Below are positions 51,743 through 61,010 of a DNA stretch of 64,000 nucleotides, in pieces (the first letter of the stretch is position 1; each line of letters starts with the position of its first letter). The notes under the pieces were generated by a model. That model did no database searches, was not told where the DNA came from, and saw nothing but the letters and a program-made list of their open reading frames with translations. Location: the NCBI GenBank assembly GCA_035544215.1, contig DATKHY010000007.1, forward strand, positions 868,001 through 932,000. Direction: 5' to 3'. Position numbers and translations under genes: made by a program. Origin of the DNA: Candidatus Binatia bacterium (GTDB lineage Bacteria; Vulcanimicrobiota; Vulcanimicrobiia; Vulcanimicrobiales; Vulcanimicrobiaceae).

Positions 51743-53338
51743 GTGGGCACCGATGGTTCTACCGGGGATAGCGCGCAACTCGACGGCGGCCTCCCTCCCG
51801 GTGGCGCACCGCCTGCCCCCGCGGCGCTGAATCCCTCGCGCTGGTCGAGCATCGTTTCCGGGGCGATCTCCTCGAACGCGACGCTACGAACGGGCAACGC
51901 GGTTACGTACTTGATCGACGGGCCAGCGACGTTCAACGCGATGCTGAACGCGATCAACTCGACCACCGGTTCGGAGCACTACATCTACCTACTGGGCTGG
52001 CAGCTCGTCGACGACGTTTCGCTCGATCCGACTGCAACGCCGACCGGCGGTGCGGCTTCGAACACGTTCCGCGACCTGATGGCGGCCGCGGCGGCGCGCG
52101 GCGTCCAGATCCGCGTCATGCTCTGGAAGCAGTACCAAGGCATCAACAAGCCGCAAGTGGACTTCATCAACACGCTGAGCACCGGCGCGGCGATTCTCGA
52201 CAACGAGACCAGCAGCACGATCCTCGGAGCGCATCACCAAAAAGTGCTGGTCGTCAAGGGCGCAAACGGACTGGTCGGTTTCTGCGGCGGCATCGACATC
52301 AACTCCGATCGCGTCGCTTGGGGAACGCCGCCCGCGGCGACCGCACCGGCATACTCTTCGGGCGGACTCTCGGCGGGCTCGCCGGATCCGGCCGCGACGG
52401 TGGCAACGAGCGGCTCCTCCGGCGGCGCCGGCGCGCCGCTGCACGACGTGCACTCGCAAGTGATGGGTCCGGCCGCTTGGGATGTGTTGCTGACGTTCAT
52501 TCGGCGCTGGGACCATCATCCTGACAGCCCGAGCATCGACGCCTCGAAGGGCGTCTTGCTCGGGCGCAGCGAGCCGATACCGTCGCCGGTCGCCACGCCC
52601 TCGAGCACCGGCAACTCGTGCTCGGTCGCGATCGCGCGAACGTTCACGCCGGTCACCCCCGGCACCAGCGTGCCCAAGGAGCGCGACATTGAGGCACTCC
52701 TGTTGGCCGCGATCGCCAACGCGCAGCGCTTCATCTACATGGAAGAGCAGTATCTGATCAGTCCCGACGCCGCGGCGGCGCTCAATAGAGCGATCCCGAG
52801 CCTGCAGCACCTGACGATCTTGATCGCCGGATCGGAAATCAGCGACCTTCCCTGCAAGTGGTTTCTTCGTCAACAGTTCATCAACGCGGTATCGGCGGGG
52901 CTCAGCGCATCGGATGCAGGCAAGGTCCGTGTCTTCCGGCGCGTGACTCCGCCGCCGGCCACACCGGCGAACTACGGCGTGCACACCTACGTGCATGCGA
53001 AGACGTGGGTCTTCGACGACGAGCTCGCCGTCATCGGAAGCGCAAACTGTAACCGCCGGGGATGGCAGTCGGACAGCGAGGCCAACGCGTTCATCTTCGA
53101 CGACGCCGCTCCCACGGCCGGCGCGTTGACGTTCGCGCAGATGCTGCGCTGCGATCTGTGGGCGGAGCACTTGGGCGTTCCCGCTTCTAGTCTGACCGAC
53201 GGCGTAGCGAGCGCGAGCAATTGGACCTCGGGTTCGACGACGGCCAGCGTCATGCCGTACGATCCCGCCGGCGGCAGCGACAGCTCGCTGCTGCCCTGCA
53301 GCACGCTCCAAGATCTGATCGATCCCCCGAGCCCCTAA
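51743..53338 (+). CDS. Phospholipase D family protein
   Basis: 531 residues from a GTG 1 nt after the previous stop. Two HKD half-sites are present: HHQKVLVVKGANGLVGFCGG around residue 165, and VHAKTWVFDDELAVIGSANC around residue 420. The protein is thus complete and should hydrolyse or transfer phosphatidyl groups, or act as a nuclease. No signal peptide or transmembrane helix is seen, unlike cardiolipin synthases. An insert rich in Gly, Ser and Ala (about 200-235) separates the halves. Its position between two peptidoglycan-active enzymes suggests an envelope-attacking set. Confidence 0.87.
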   Translation: MGTDGSTGDSAQLDGGLPPGGAPPAPAALNPSRWSSIVSGAISSNATLRTGNAVTYLIDGPATFNAMLNAINSTTGSEHYIYLLGWQLVDDVSLDPTATPTGGAASNTFRDLMAAAAARGVQIRVMLWKQYQGINKPQVDFINTLSTGAAILDNETSSTILGAHHQKVLVVKGANGLVGFCGGIDINSDRVAWGTPPAATAPAYSSGGLSAGSPDPAATVATSGSSGGAGAPLHDVHSQVMGPAAWDVLLTFIRRWDHHPDSPSIDASKGVLLGRSEPIPSPVATPSSTGNSCSVAIARTFTPVTPGTSVPKERDIEALLLAAIANAQRFIYMEEQYLISPDAAAALNRAIPSLQHLTILIAGSEISDLPCKWFLRQQFINAVSAGLSASDAGKVRVFRRVTPPPATPANYGVHTYVHAKTWVFDDELAVIGSANCNRRGWQSDSEANAFIFDDAAPTAGALTFAQMLRCDLWAEHLGVPASSLTDGVASASNWTSGSTTASVMPYDPAGGSDSSLLPCSTLQDLIDPPSP

Positions 53339-53365
53339 CGATACTCGAGCTATAGGGAGGCATTT

Positions 53366-53941
53366 ATGGATTTTCAGGCGTGGGAAGCCGAGGTGCAGAA
53401 ACGCATCGGTATCAACGAGGGATACCGCAACACGGTGTACATGGATTCGGCCAACCCGCCGAATCCGACGGTAGGCATCGGATTCAATCTCAACCGCGCC
53501 GACGCGCGTGACGCGCTCGCGAAGATCGGCGCGGATTACAACGCAGTCCTAAATGGCACGCCGCTTACCGATCAGCAGGTCGCGGACCTCTTTGCGTATT
53601 CACTCGCCCCCGTCGTTGACGAGGCGCGCGCCTCGCTCCAACCGCTTCACTTCGATTCGATGAGCGACGCTCGCCGCTTCGTAATTTGCGACCTGGTATT
53701 CAATCTCGGCAACGCCGGCTGGCTGCAGTTCGTCAACACGCGCGCCATCATCGATCAGGCCTGTCACGCCGCGCGCTCGGGCAATTCCGCCGGTGCCCAC
53801 GTGCTCTTCGGCCAGGCCGCCGATGCGTTGACGCAATCCGGCTGGTACAACCAAGTCGGCAATCGTGCAAAACGTGACGTTGCGATGATGCGCACGTCCA
53901 ACTGGTGCGATCCAAATGGCGACGGGTCGGACGCCAGTTAA
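53366..53941 (+). CDS. GH24 (T4-type) lysozyme
   Basis: 191 residues with GGAGG 5 nt before the ATG. INEGYRNTVYMDSANPPNPT gives the catalytic Glu and Asp, and PTVGIGFNLNRADARDAL follows the family E-x8-D-x-T/GxG pattern with a 3-residue insert. FVICDLVFNLGNAGWLQFVN and GWYNQVGNRAKRDVAMMRTS are the C-terminal lobe of phage-type endolysins. No signal peptide is present, as in phage endolysins that need a holin. It cleaves the glycan strands of peptidoglycan. Its last 26 nt overlap the STAND gene. Confidence 0.88.
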   Translation: MDFQAWEAEVQKRIGINEGYRNTVYMDSANPPNPTVGIGFNLNRADARDALAKIGADYNAVLNGTPLTDQQVADLFAYSLAPVVDEARASLQPLHFDSMSDARRFVICDLVFNLGNAGWLQFVNTRAIIDQACHAARSGNSAGAHVLFGQAADALTQSGWYNQVGNRAKRDVAMMRTSNWCDPNGDGSDAS

Positions 53942-56600
53942 CATCGCCGTCACCGGCGACAATCGCGGCGCGATCGTCGTCGGAGACAACAACACGGTCG
54001 TCATCAATCAGCCGGCCGGAGCCGTTGTGCTGCCGCCGGAACCCGTGCATACGACGCGGCGCGAGGAGCCGCTCAAGCTCGGTCCGCGCCCGCTGCCGGA
54101 CGTCGTCGACCGCAGCGACGAGAGCGCGCGGCTCAAAGCGGCCTTGACCGCGGTGCCGCCGGCGCCGGCGGACGTGTTCGGGGCGCCGGGCATCGGCAAG
54201 ACCGCGCTGTTGCGCCACGTGTGCGGCAGCGCCGACGCGCAGGCGCCGTTCCGCGACGGCGTGGTCTACTTGGATGCCGCGCGTCAAGGCGTCGACGACG
54301 TGCTGCAACAGCTCTTCGAGGCGTTCTTCGAGACCGATCGTCCGTTCAAGCCCGACGAAACACAGCTGCGCAAATTCCTCGCGCGCACGACGCCGCTCGT
54401 GGTTCTGGACGGGTCTCCGTGGAACGCCGACGATCTCGAGCGGATGCTGAATCTCGCCGCCACCGCGACCGTCGCGGTTTCGGGCGCAAGTCAGGTCTTG
54501 TTGGGGCAAGGCTGTCCGATCGCTTTGCACGGGCTGACGCCGGACGATTCGCTCGCGCTGATCGGGCGTGAGCTCGGCCGTCCGGTAGAAGGCGCCGACG
54601 TCATGGCCGGACGCACGATCGCAGCGGCGCTGGACGGAAATCCGCTCAACCTGCTGCTCGTGTCGGCGCACGCGCGCGTCTTCGGCGTTCCGATCGCGCA
54701 GCTGGCCGAGGGCGTGCGCGCGTCCGAGTCGCCCGAGGCGTGGCTGCAGGAGCTGATCAATAGCAAGCTGTCGGAGCGCGACCGCCGAGCGCTGGCGGCG
54801 TTCGCGACCGTCGACTGCGCGCCGCTCGACGCCTCGGAGGTCGCTACGATCAGCGGCGACGAGGCCGCGCCGCAAGAGCTCGAGAGCCTCGCGGATCGGA
54901 AGCTCGTTGCCTTCGATGGCACGCGCTATCGCGTCGCCGCCGGGATCGCAGCGGGAATCGCCGCGGCGCTGCTGGCGATGCTGCCCGCCGAAGCAGCGGC
55001 GCAAGCGTTCTTGCAGCCGTCAATCGATCCGTCGGCGCTCGTCGCGCACTCCGACGCCGTCGTCGGAGCGCTTAAACAGGCCGCGCTCGCGGGCAAACAC
55101 GCCGAGGCGCTCGCGCTCGCGCATCATGGGGGCGACGCAGTCGCGCTCGCCGGCCACTGGGACGCTTGGCATGCGATGTTGCAGCACGCGCTGGGCGCGG
55201 CGCAGGCGGCGCACGACACGGCCGGCGAGGCGTGGGCACTGCATCAACTCGGCTCCCAGTCGTTGGCGCTCGGCAACGTCGCGGCCGCGCAGACGTCGCT
55301 GCAAGCGGCGATGCACCTGCGCGCCGAGCTCGGCGATCCGATGGCGGTCGCGGTAACGCAGCACAACCTCGAGATGCTGCACGTACCGCTCGCACCCGTG
55401 CAGCAAACAACCATACACGCGGGGTGGAGCGCGGGCGCCAAAGTCGCGGCCGTCGTCTTCGGATCCGTCGTCGTGCTCGGCTCCGTCGGAACGTGGGTCG
55501 CCGCAAAGTCCGGTCTCTTGCCGCCGTTTCACTCGAAGCCGCCGGTCGTCGCGGCGTCACCGTTGCCGCGCCACCCCGCTCCGGTCACGCATCATAAGGT
55601 GCCGCCCGTTTCGCCTCCGGTGGCGCCGCCGGTCTCGCACCTCAAGTCGCCGCCGATCTCCCACGTTGGTTCGACGCAGCTCCCTCACCGGCGCGCGTCC
55701 ACGATAGCGCAGGCGGGCGCACCGGAGAGTTCGCGGCCGATCACGCCGCCCGTCACGTCGCAACCGCCGATACAATCCGGCGGCGGCAGCGGCGTGCAAT
55801 TTCCGGGGAACGGCGGAGGCCACGGCTTGCGCTTTCCGAGACCCCCGGAGCCTCCACCAACAACCGTCACGGCCAAACCGGTCGAGACGGCTCCGCCTCC
55901 GGTTATCACCTATCTTTCGTACCTGGCCGACAAGCAGTGCTTAGCGTACAGCGTTCTGCACGCGGACAAAGCGGCGATCGAGTCGTATGCCTCGTCGGTT
56001 CCGCTTCCCAGCGGCTGCTTTGGCCTGAAGCAGCTGAAACAGAACGCGAGCTACACGCTGATCGCGTACGGCCACGGTGAGAGAAGCCGGGAGGTTACGG
56101 TCCCGGGCAATTCAACCGGCGATACGGGCGGCGGCGGCGGTCGTCCCTTGCCACCCAGCATTATCGATTTCGTGTATCGCTCGGACGGCTCGTGCCTATA
56201 CTACGAGGTGAACAACGCGGAGAAGGCGACGATCGCGCAAATCGGCTCCGTCAAACCGTCCGGCGGCTGCGCTCCGGTGCGCCAGCGGGAGAAGCCGGTC
56301 ACGTACACGCTCGTCGTCATCAGCCGCGGAGGGCGCGCCTCGAGCGAAACGACAGTGCCGGCGCACGTGCCCGTCTACAAAGCAGCTGGCCCGTCGTACG
56401 GATCTTCGTCCTATGATAAATCGTCGTATGGAACGTCGCCGTATGGGACGTCGCCGTATGACGCCGTTCCAAAAACGCCGCTGTACAAGAAGCCGATCTA
56501 CGTGACCCCGATGCCGTATCACACCGCGATGCCGTATCACACCGCGATGCCGTATAAGACGACGCCGCCGCCCACAGACCCCATGAGGATGCCGCCATGA
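53916..56600 (+). CDS. Membrane STAND/NB-ARC ATPase with N-terminal amyloid-like motif
   Basis: 894 residues. Residues 10-31 hold GDNRGAIVVGDNNTVVIN, a motif shared with the next gene. Residues 60-380 are an NB-ARC-type ATPase (VFGAPGIGKTALL Walker A at 87-99, TPLVVLDGSPW as Walker B). Short TPR-like helices follow to about 490, then one transmembrane helix (VAAVVFGSVVVLGSVGTWVA), a Pro-rich linker, and two tandem ~70-residue domains (LADKQCLAYSVLHADKAAI, SDGSCLYYEVNNAEKATI) with a Tyr/Pro-rich tail. An NLR-like sensor with nucleotide switch inside and possible sensor domains outside is inferred. Gene order and overlap tie it to its partner. Confidence 0.82.
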   Translation: MATGRTPVNIAVTGDNRGAIVVGDNNTVVINQPAGAVVLPPEPVHTTRREEPLKLGPRPLPDVVDRSDESARLKAALTAVPPAPADVFGAPGIGKTALLRHVCGSADAQAPFRDGVVYLDAARQGVDDVLQQLFEAFFETDRPFKPDETQLRKFLARTTPLVVLDGSPWNADDLERMLNLAATATVAVSGASQVLLGQGCPIALHGLTPDDSLALIGRELGRPVEGADVMAGRTIAAALDGNPLNLLLVSAHARVFGVPIAQLAEGVRASESPEAWLQELINSKLSERDRRALAAFATVDCAPLDASEVATISGDEAAPQELESLADRKLVAFDGTRYRVAAGIAAGIAAALLAMLPAEAAAQAFLQPSIDPSALVAHSDAVVGALKQAALAGKHAEALALAHHGGDAVALAGHWDAWHAMLQHALGAAQAAHDTAGEAWALHQLGSQSLALGNVAAAQTSLQAAMHLRAELGDPMAVAVTQHNLEMLHVPLAPVQQTTIHAGWSAGAKVAAVVFGSVVVLGSVGTWVAAKSGLLPPFHSKPPVVAASPLPRHPAPVTHHKVPPVSPPVAPPVSHLKSPPISHVGSTQLPHRRASTIAQAGAPESSRPITPPVTSQPPIQSGGGSGVQFPGNGGGHGLRFPRPPEPPPTTVTAKPVETAPPPVITYLSYLADKQCLAYSVLHADKAAIESYASSVPLPSGCFGLKQLKQNASYTLIAYGHGERSREVTVPGNSTGDTGGGGGRPLPPSIIDFVYRSDGSCLYYEVNNAEKATIAQIGSVKPSGGCAPVRQREKPVTYTLVVISRGGRASSETTVPAHVPVYKAAGPSYGSSSYDKSSYGTSPYGTSPYDAVPKTPLYKKPIYVTPMPYHTAMPYHTAMPYKTTPPPTDPMRMPP
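56427..56561 (+). repeat. Short tandem repeats in the STAND C-terminal tail
   Basis: 15-bp units encoding YGTSP occur near 56427-56458, and 18-bp units (ATGCCGTATCACACCGCG) at 56511-56528 and 56529-56546 with a partial third at 56547-56561. The encoded tail reads MPYHTA MPYHTA MPYKTT. They are likely to vary in copy number between strains. Confidence 0.7.
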
Positions 56601-57025
56601 AGCGTTCCGACGAGCCGGCCAGCATCTCGATCTCCGTCGGGGGCAACAACCTCGGCGCGATCTGGTCGGGAAATCAGAACCGCGTGATCATCAACACGAA
56701 GACGGGCGCGGCGACGACGCTCTCGCCCGCCGACATACGCGAGCTTTCGGCCGCGATGACGTCGCTCCGCGATCAGATCGCGGCCCAGGTTCCGGCGGCT
56801 CAGCGCGATGCGGCACTGCAGCAAGTCAACCGGCTGCAAGACGCTATCTTGCCGCAGCCCAAGATCGCGCGCATGGCCGAGGTGCGCGACTGGTTCATCA
56901 AGAACGCGCCGGCAGTGCTCGGTGCCGTGACGGCGGTCTTTACAAACCCCATTGTAGGCAAAATCGTCGAGGCGGCCGGCGAGATGGCCGCCAGCGCATT
57001 TCGTAAACGCTTTGGAGGAACATAA
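56597..57025 (+). CDS. Partner protein sharing the amyloid-like motif; hydrophobic C-terminus
   Basis: 142 residues, ATG overlapping the STAND stop. Residues 16-33 are GNNLGAIWSGNQNRVIIN, aligned without gaps to the STAND N-terminus (12 of 23 residues identical over the wider segment). A helical linker (DIRELSAAMTSLRDQIAAQV) leads to a hydrophobic C-terminal segment (WFIKNAPAVLGAVTAVFTNP, then IVGKIVEAAGEMAASAF) that could insert in a membrane. This is the layout expected of an effector activated by motif templating from an NLR-like receptor. The pore-forming role is inference. Confidence 0.65.
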   Translation: MKRSDEPASISISVGGNNLGAIWSGNQNRVIINTKTGAATTLSPADIRELSAAMTSLRDQIAAQVPAAQRDAALQQVNRLQDAILPQPKIARMAEVRDWFIKNAPAVLGAVTAVFTNPIVGKIVEAAGEMAASAFRKRFGGT

Positions 57026-57027
57026 CA

Positions 57028-57387
57028 ATGAGCGCAACCACAGCATCCGGCGTCAGCGTGACGATCGAGTGGGACGACAGCGTGATGATCATCTTTTCGT
57101 TCACACCCAGCGGCGGCAGCAAGCAGTACTGCGGCTTTCCGCACGTCATTCCCGCTTGGCAGAGTCAGAGCGGAACGCAGACCGAGGTGTCGGCGAAGGT
57201 CCAGACCATCAGCCAAGCGGCCTTCCAGATCAGCGGCGATCCCGCGACGTGGGTCGAGACCGTGAAATACGGGTCGCGGGACGGCAAAACGATCACCATC
57301 GTCTACGACGACACGACCAACGTCAACTACACGTCGTCGACCGCGACTCCTTATCAACTGCAGCTACTCTACAGCATTACCGGATGA
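57028..57387 (+). CDS. Small beta-rich protein, unknown
   Basis: 119 residues, GGAGG 9 nt before the ATG and 2 nt after the previous stop. It is almost wholly beta-strand prone (VSVTIEWDDSVMIIFSFTPS, KTITIVYDDTTNVNYTSSTA) with one Cys and no signal peptide. It could be a compact beta-sandwich, a binding protein or a toxin/immunity component. I do not recognise it. Confidence 0.6.
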   Translation: MSATTASGVSVTIEWDDSVMIIFSFTPSGGSKQYCGFPHVIPAWQSQSGTQTEVSAKVQTISQAAFQISGDPATWVETVKYGSRDGKTITIVYDDTTNVNYTSSTATPYQLQLLYSITG

Positions 57388-57403
57388 GGCAACGGAGGTT
57401 ACC

Positions 57404-58219
57404 ATGGCCACACCCGTAGTTCTTGGCGTTACGCCGGCGACCGGCGTCACGGGCGCAAGCGTGACTATCGGCGGCACCGGCTTTACCGGCGCCACGGCCG
57501 TCAACTTCGGCTCGGTCGCCGCCGGCGGATTCACGGTAAACGGCGACAACGAAATCGTCGCACAAGTCCCGGCGCCGAATGCCAGCGGCCCCGTACACGT
57601 AACGGTTACCAACCCAGACGGGACGTCGGCAACCGGCTCGAACGACCAATTCGCCTACAACGTATGCGGCGTAGCGACGTTCAACGTGCCGACCGCGCGC
57701 TCGGGGTGCACGACCGTTGCGGCCGGCGCCGGCAACAAGATGGGCGAAAAATTCAACATGGAGATCGACTTCGATTCGACAGGCCCCGGGTGCGTTTGCT
57801 CGTGTTGCGAGTACCGGCAGTTCGTCCGGGGCACATTTACCGTGAACGGAGTAACGAAAGTCAAGATGCTCCGGAACCCGGCCGGCGGGCCACCCTTGAA
57901 GCTGCTTCCCCGTCCTGCCGCCGGCGCTGCATCGGACAACTTCCGTGAGGACGGACTTGTGACGCCGGACCCAGGGATGAACGTGTGGTATGGGCATCGC
58001 GCGGAACCGATAACGACCGATACGACGGACATCTACCAGCAGCCGGATCGCGCGACCGGTTGCCAGTACCGGGGGAATGACTTTCCGGGGTACGCCGGTC
58101 TTCCAGGTACGACCGTTAGCATCGATCTTGACTTCCGCGGTCAGGTGATCGACACGTGCAACGGCAACGCAGTCGTGCAACAAATTGAATGGACAGTAAC
58201 CTGTTCGGGGACACTCTGA
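57404..58219 (+). CDS. IPT/TIG-domain protein with cysteine-rich C-terminal domain
   Basis: 271 residues, GGAGG 5 nt before the ATG. Residues 1-88 are one IPT/TIG immunoglobulin-like domain (VTPATGVTGASVTIGGTGFT, VNFGSVAAGGFTVN, VTVTNPDGTSATGSNDQFAY). The C-terminal part has a cysteine cluster CVCSCCEYRQFVRGTF and later single cysteines, which may bind metal or form disulfides. No signal peptide is seen. Its stop overlaps the next start (TGATG). Function unknown. Confidence 0.68.
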   Translation: MATPVVLGVTPATGVTGASVTIGGTGFTGATAVNFGSVAAGGFTVNGDNEIVAQVPAPNASGPVHVTVTNPDGTSATGSNDQFAYNVCGVATFNVPTARSGCTTVAAGAGNKMGEKFNMEIDFDSTGPGCVCSCCEYRQFVRGTFTVNGVTKVKMLRNPAGGPPLKLLPRPAAGAASDNFREDGLVTPDPGMNVWYGHRAEPITTDTTDIYQQPDRATGCQYRGNDFPGYAGLPGTTVSIDLDFRGQVIDTCNGNAVVQQIEWTVTCSGTL

Positions 58220-58581
58220 TGGATACATCGACGGATCTGACGCCACAGCAGATCGGCTCATACTGGGCGGTTCCAACGATCGACAGCACTGCCAACTCTC
58301 AGGTAGAAATTCAGGTAAGCGTGGCGGTCTCACCGTCGGACACGCTGAAAGGGTCCGACGTTACGACGCAAGCCATGTCGAATGCAACGGCGCTCACCCA
58401 GCTTTCCGGTCCCGACCAATCGTCACTACTGCCCACCGCCCAAACGCGCGCCGTAACGGCGTTCGCGGTCTTCACATTCGACAATCCGCAAAATCTTGCG
58501 GTTACGTCGATTGTCGTCGGCGTTTGCGGTCAGACGGCGACCTTCGGAACCCCGCCGGATTCCTCGCCTATGGTCGCGTGA
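58219..58581 (+). CDS. Small orphan protein of the island
   Basis: 120 residues from the ATG overlapping the TIG protein stop (an in-frame ATG at 58189 is less likely). Strand-rich, with IGSYWAVPTIDSTANSQVEI and FTFDNPQNLAVTSIVVGVCG, ending in GQTATFGTPPDSSPMVA. A remnant of a second copy of this C-terminus occurs at 63238-63315. Family unknown. Confidence 0.6.
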   Translation: MDTSTDLTPQQIGSYWAVPTIDSTANSQVEIQVSVAVSPSDTLKGSDVTTQAMSNATALTQLSGPDQSSLLPTAQTRAVTAFAVFTFDNPQNLAVTSIVVGVCGQTATFGTPPDSSPMVA

Positions 58582-58779
58582 GCGCTAGAGTTTAACGGAT
58601 GAGGAATAGCTCACATATGTAGCGACGCATTGCTTCTGGTCTCCGAACGCATCGGTGGTGCATGATCGCACTGCGAGAGTTTTTCTTGTTCTACGGGAAC
58701 AACGTAGACGTGCAACGACGCGCTTGTTTTTGCATCGGATAAAGAGTAAAATTACTTTTCCACAAGTGAAAGGAACGCC
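58582..58779. other. 198-bp gap with an internal promoter
   Basis: No gene is seen. The gap is clearly more AT-rich than the flanking genes toward its right end and contains the promoter listed separately. AAGGA lies 5 nt before the ATG at 58780. This splits the island into two transcription units. Confidence 0.5.
58724..58752 (+). promoter_or_regulatory. Promoter TTGTTT-17-TAAAAT
   Basis: TTGTTT at 58724-58729 and TAAAAT at 58747-58752 are separated by 17 bp in an AT-rich stretch, 27 bp ahead of the next gene. This is one of the best sigma70-like sites in the window. Confidence 0.6.
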
Positions 58780-60993
58780 ATGCCGGATCTGACAGTTGCT
58801 GCGCTGGGTGCGCTTTTTGGGCCAGATTTTATAGTCATATCGGTCCAAGACCCGACCTTTGGAGAGTATAACCTCCAGATCTATCCCGATGCCAATAATC
58901 CCCAGCTCAAGGCCAATCAACTGCCGATGCAGTTCTACTACATGCCGCAAGACGTCTATCTTGCGAAGAAGCCGAACTCTTCCGACTTCGACTTCAGCTG
59001 CACGATCTTCAAGGGTCTAATGACATCTGAGGATACGTTGAACGCCAGCAACACCGCGAGCGTCGGCGGCGAGATCGACGCGGGCGGAGGCTTCGTCACG
59101 TTTTCGACCACGATGGCCATTCCGACCAGCGTGTTGACCGCGGCATTGGCGCAGATCAGGGCGGGGCAGCTCGGCACCGTTCCGCCGAGGATTGCCGACC
59201 ACGTCCAAGTGGATGCCCGCGGCCCGGCTCCGTTGCTGGGGTGCGTACCGATCGCGGCTAACAGCGTGACCATCGAGGTCCCGCAATTTCAGGGTGCGCC
59301 CGCGCCGGCGAGCGCCCCGGCGGCTGCGGCGGCATCCGGATCCGGCACGGCCTCCGGCGCCTCAACCCCAGCGCCCGCTGGAGGTTCCGCGCCCGCTGCC
59401 GGCTCGGCGCCCGCCGCGGCCTCGTCGAGCTCCACGCCGGCCACCGCATCGTCCGCTTCCCCCAATACCGGCAACCCCTGGTTCATCAGCGCCCAGGGGA
59501 TGGGGAACGGTAGCATCGATGCGTCCAGCGTCAACACCTTTCTCGTGACCTGCAATCAGTACGCGGCAGGCGCGATAGCGGGCTCGTTGCAGGCCGGGAT
59601 GTCACCGTTTACCGTACACTACTACCTGACGCTCATGTTCTACATGAACGCCTGTCAGATCCAGATGGACGTGAACGTCGACAAGGTGTTCACTCAGCTG
59701 TCCGCGGCGGCAGAGGCTAAGTACCTGTTCGTGCAGGCCGATCTCTCCGCCAACTATCAGGCTTGTGTAACGAACGGCGCAATAACGACGATAATCAATG
59801 AAAACGGCGTCGCCGTCGATGCCGACATGAAAAAATTGATAGACACGACGATCGGCGACATGCAAAGTAAAGCCTGGGATCTGGTAAAGAACGAAATCTT
59901 CGATTGGCAGCCGAAGCCAGACGCGCCGGCTACGGCCAGCACGGGGGCGTGCGGCGGGGCCGCGGTCTCGCTCAAGGCGAACTATCAGATGCACGCCGTC
60001 CACTTCGATAACAGCTTTACACTCAACGACACCGTCTCGCGATTGCAGCCAGCGAGTGGAACCTTGACCGAACTGGAACCGGCGATCAAGGCGGACGTCA
60101 GCAAATATCTCGCCATCGTCGACATCGGAGAGTTCTTCCAGAAGCTGCAAGTTGCAGCGACTCCGAACATCGATTTTTCAGGGACGATTATCGCGGACCC
60201 GATCAACTCCGCTTCCATCGAAATCAGCTACCCCATGGCAGATAACCTGGGCAACGTACCGACGAACGCCGATGGAACGCCGGTGTTAAGAACTCTCGGT
60301 GAAGGCTTCCACTACAACCCCGGAAACATCAACCAGTCCGCGCCGATCTCGCTGGCCAGCTGGTCGAAGGCCAATCCCACCGACATTATCAACATCTCTT
60401 TCCTGCGGCTGCTCAAGAGCTTGCCGAATTGGAATGCCGATCAGGTTACCATCACCAAGAAGCTCGAATACAATCCGGACGATCCGCGAGTCGACCTCTC
60501 CACCGGCACGACCGAGATGGTGATTACCTCGACCGTCAGCGATCACACGCCGGTGGTCAGCCCCGCCGACGTCGGATACGTCAGCGTGCTGTTCGCGCTC
60601 GACCGGCCGATTGCACCGAACATCACGGTCACGCTGACGATCACCTTGGCCGGATCGCAGGGCACGCGTACTGACACGCGGACTTTCACCAGCACGGGAC
60701 CGATGCAGAAGCCGACCGTGCTCTGGCAGGTCTTCTCCGACAAGTACTTCGACGCGGCCGTGGCGCAGGTACAAATGAACATCGAGGTTGCGCCGCCGCC
60801 TTCCAATTTCGGAGGCCCGGCCGTCACATGGAGTGGTACGCAAGCGGTTCCGGTCGGACTGGGACGCATCAAAAACATTCCGTTATACGTCCTGACTATT
60901 CCGCCGCTGACCGATCCGACCCAAAGCGCGCTGGTCGGGCAGTACATCATCCAAACCCTGCAGCAGATGGCCGCCGTCCCTACCGCGACCTGA
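58780..60993 (+). CDS. Large orphan beta-rich protein A
   Basis: 737 residues. No signal peptide. The N-terminal 170 residues (ALGALFGPDFIVISVQDPTF, YNLQIYPDANNPQLKANQLP) are followed by an Ala/Ser/Pro/Gly-rich linker (about 172-232) and a large C-terminal part with amphipathic helices and long strands (VSVLFALDRPIAPNITVTLT, LAGSQGTRTDTRTFTSTGP). It resembles structural or assembly proteins more than enzymes, but no family is recognised. It is transcribed from its own promoter and paired with the next gene. Confidence 0.65.
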   Translation: MPDLTVAALGALFGPDFIVISVQDPTFGEYNLQIYPDANNPQLKANQLPMQFYYMPQDVYLAKKPNSSDFDFSCTIFKGLMTSEDTLNASNTASVGGEIDAGGGFVTFSTTMAIPTSVLTAALAQIRAGQLGTVPPRIADHVQVDARGPAPLLGCVPIAANSVTIEVPQFQGAPAPASAPAAAAASGSGTASGASTPAPAGGSAPAAGSAPAAASSSSTPATASSASPNTGNPWFISAQGMGNGSIDASSVNTFLVTCNQYAAGAIAGSLQAGMSPFTVHYYLTLMFYMNACQIQMDVNVDKVFTQLSAAAEAKYLFVQADLSANYQACVTNGAITTIINENGVAVDADMKKLIDTTIGDMQSKAWDLVKNEIFDWQPKPDAPATASTGACGGAAVSLKANYQMHAVHFDNSFTLNDTVSRLQPASGTLTELEPAIKADVSKYLAIVDIGEFFQKLQVAATPNIDFSGTIIADPINSASIEISYPMADNLGNVPTNADGTPVLRTLGEGFHYNPGNINQSAPISLASWSKANPTDIINISFLRLLKSLPNWNADQVTITKKLEYNPDDPRVDLSTGTTEMVITSTVSDHTPVVSPADVGYVSVLFALDRPIAPNITVTLTITLAGSQGTRTDTRTFTSTGPMQKPTVLWQVFSDKYFDAAVAQVQMNIEVAPPPSNFGGPAVTWSGTQAVPVGLGRIKNIPLYVLTIPPLTDPTQSALVGQYIIQTLQQMAAVPTAT

Positions 60994-61010
60994 GCCTGAC
61001 GGGTGCAGGC

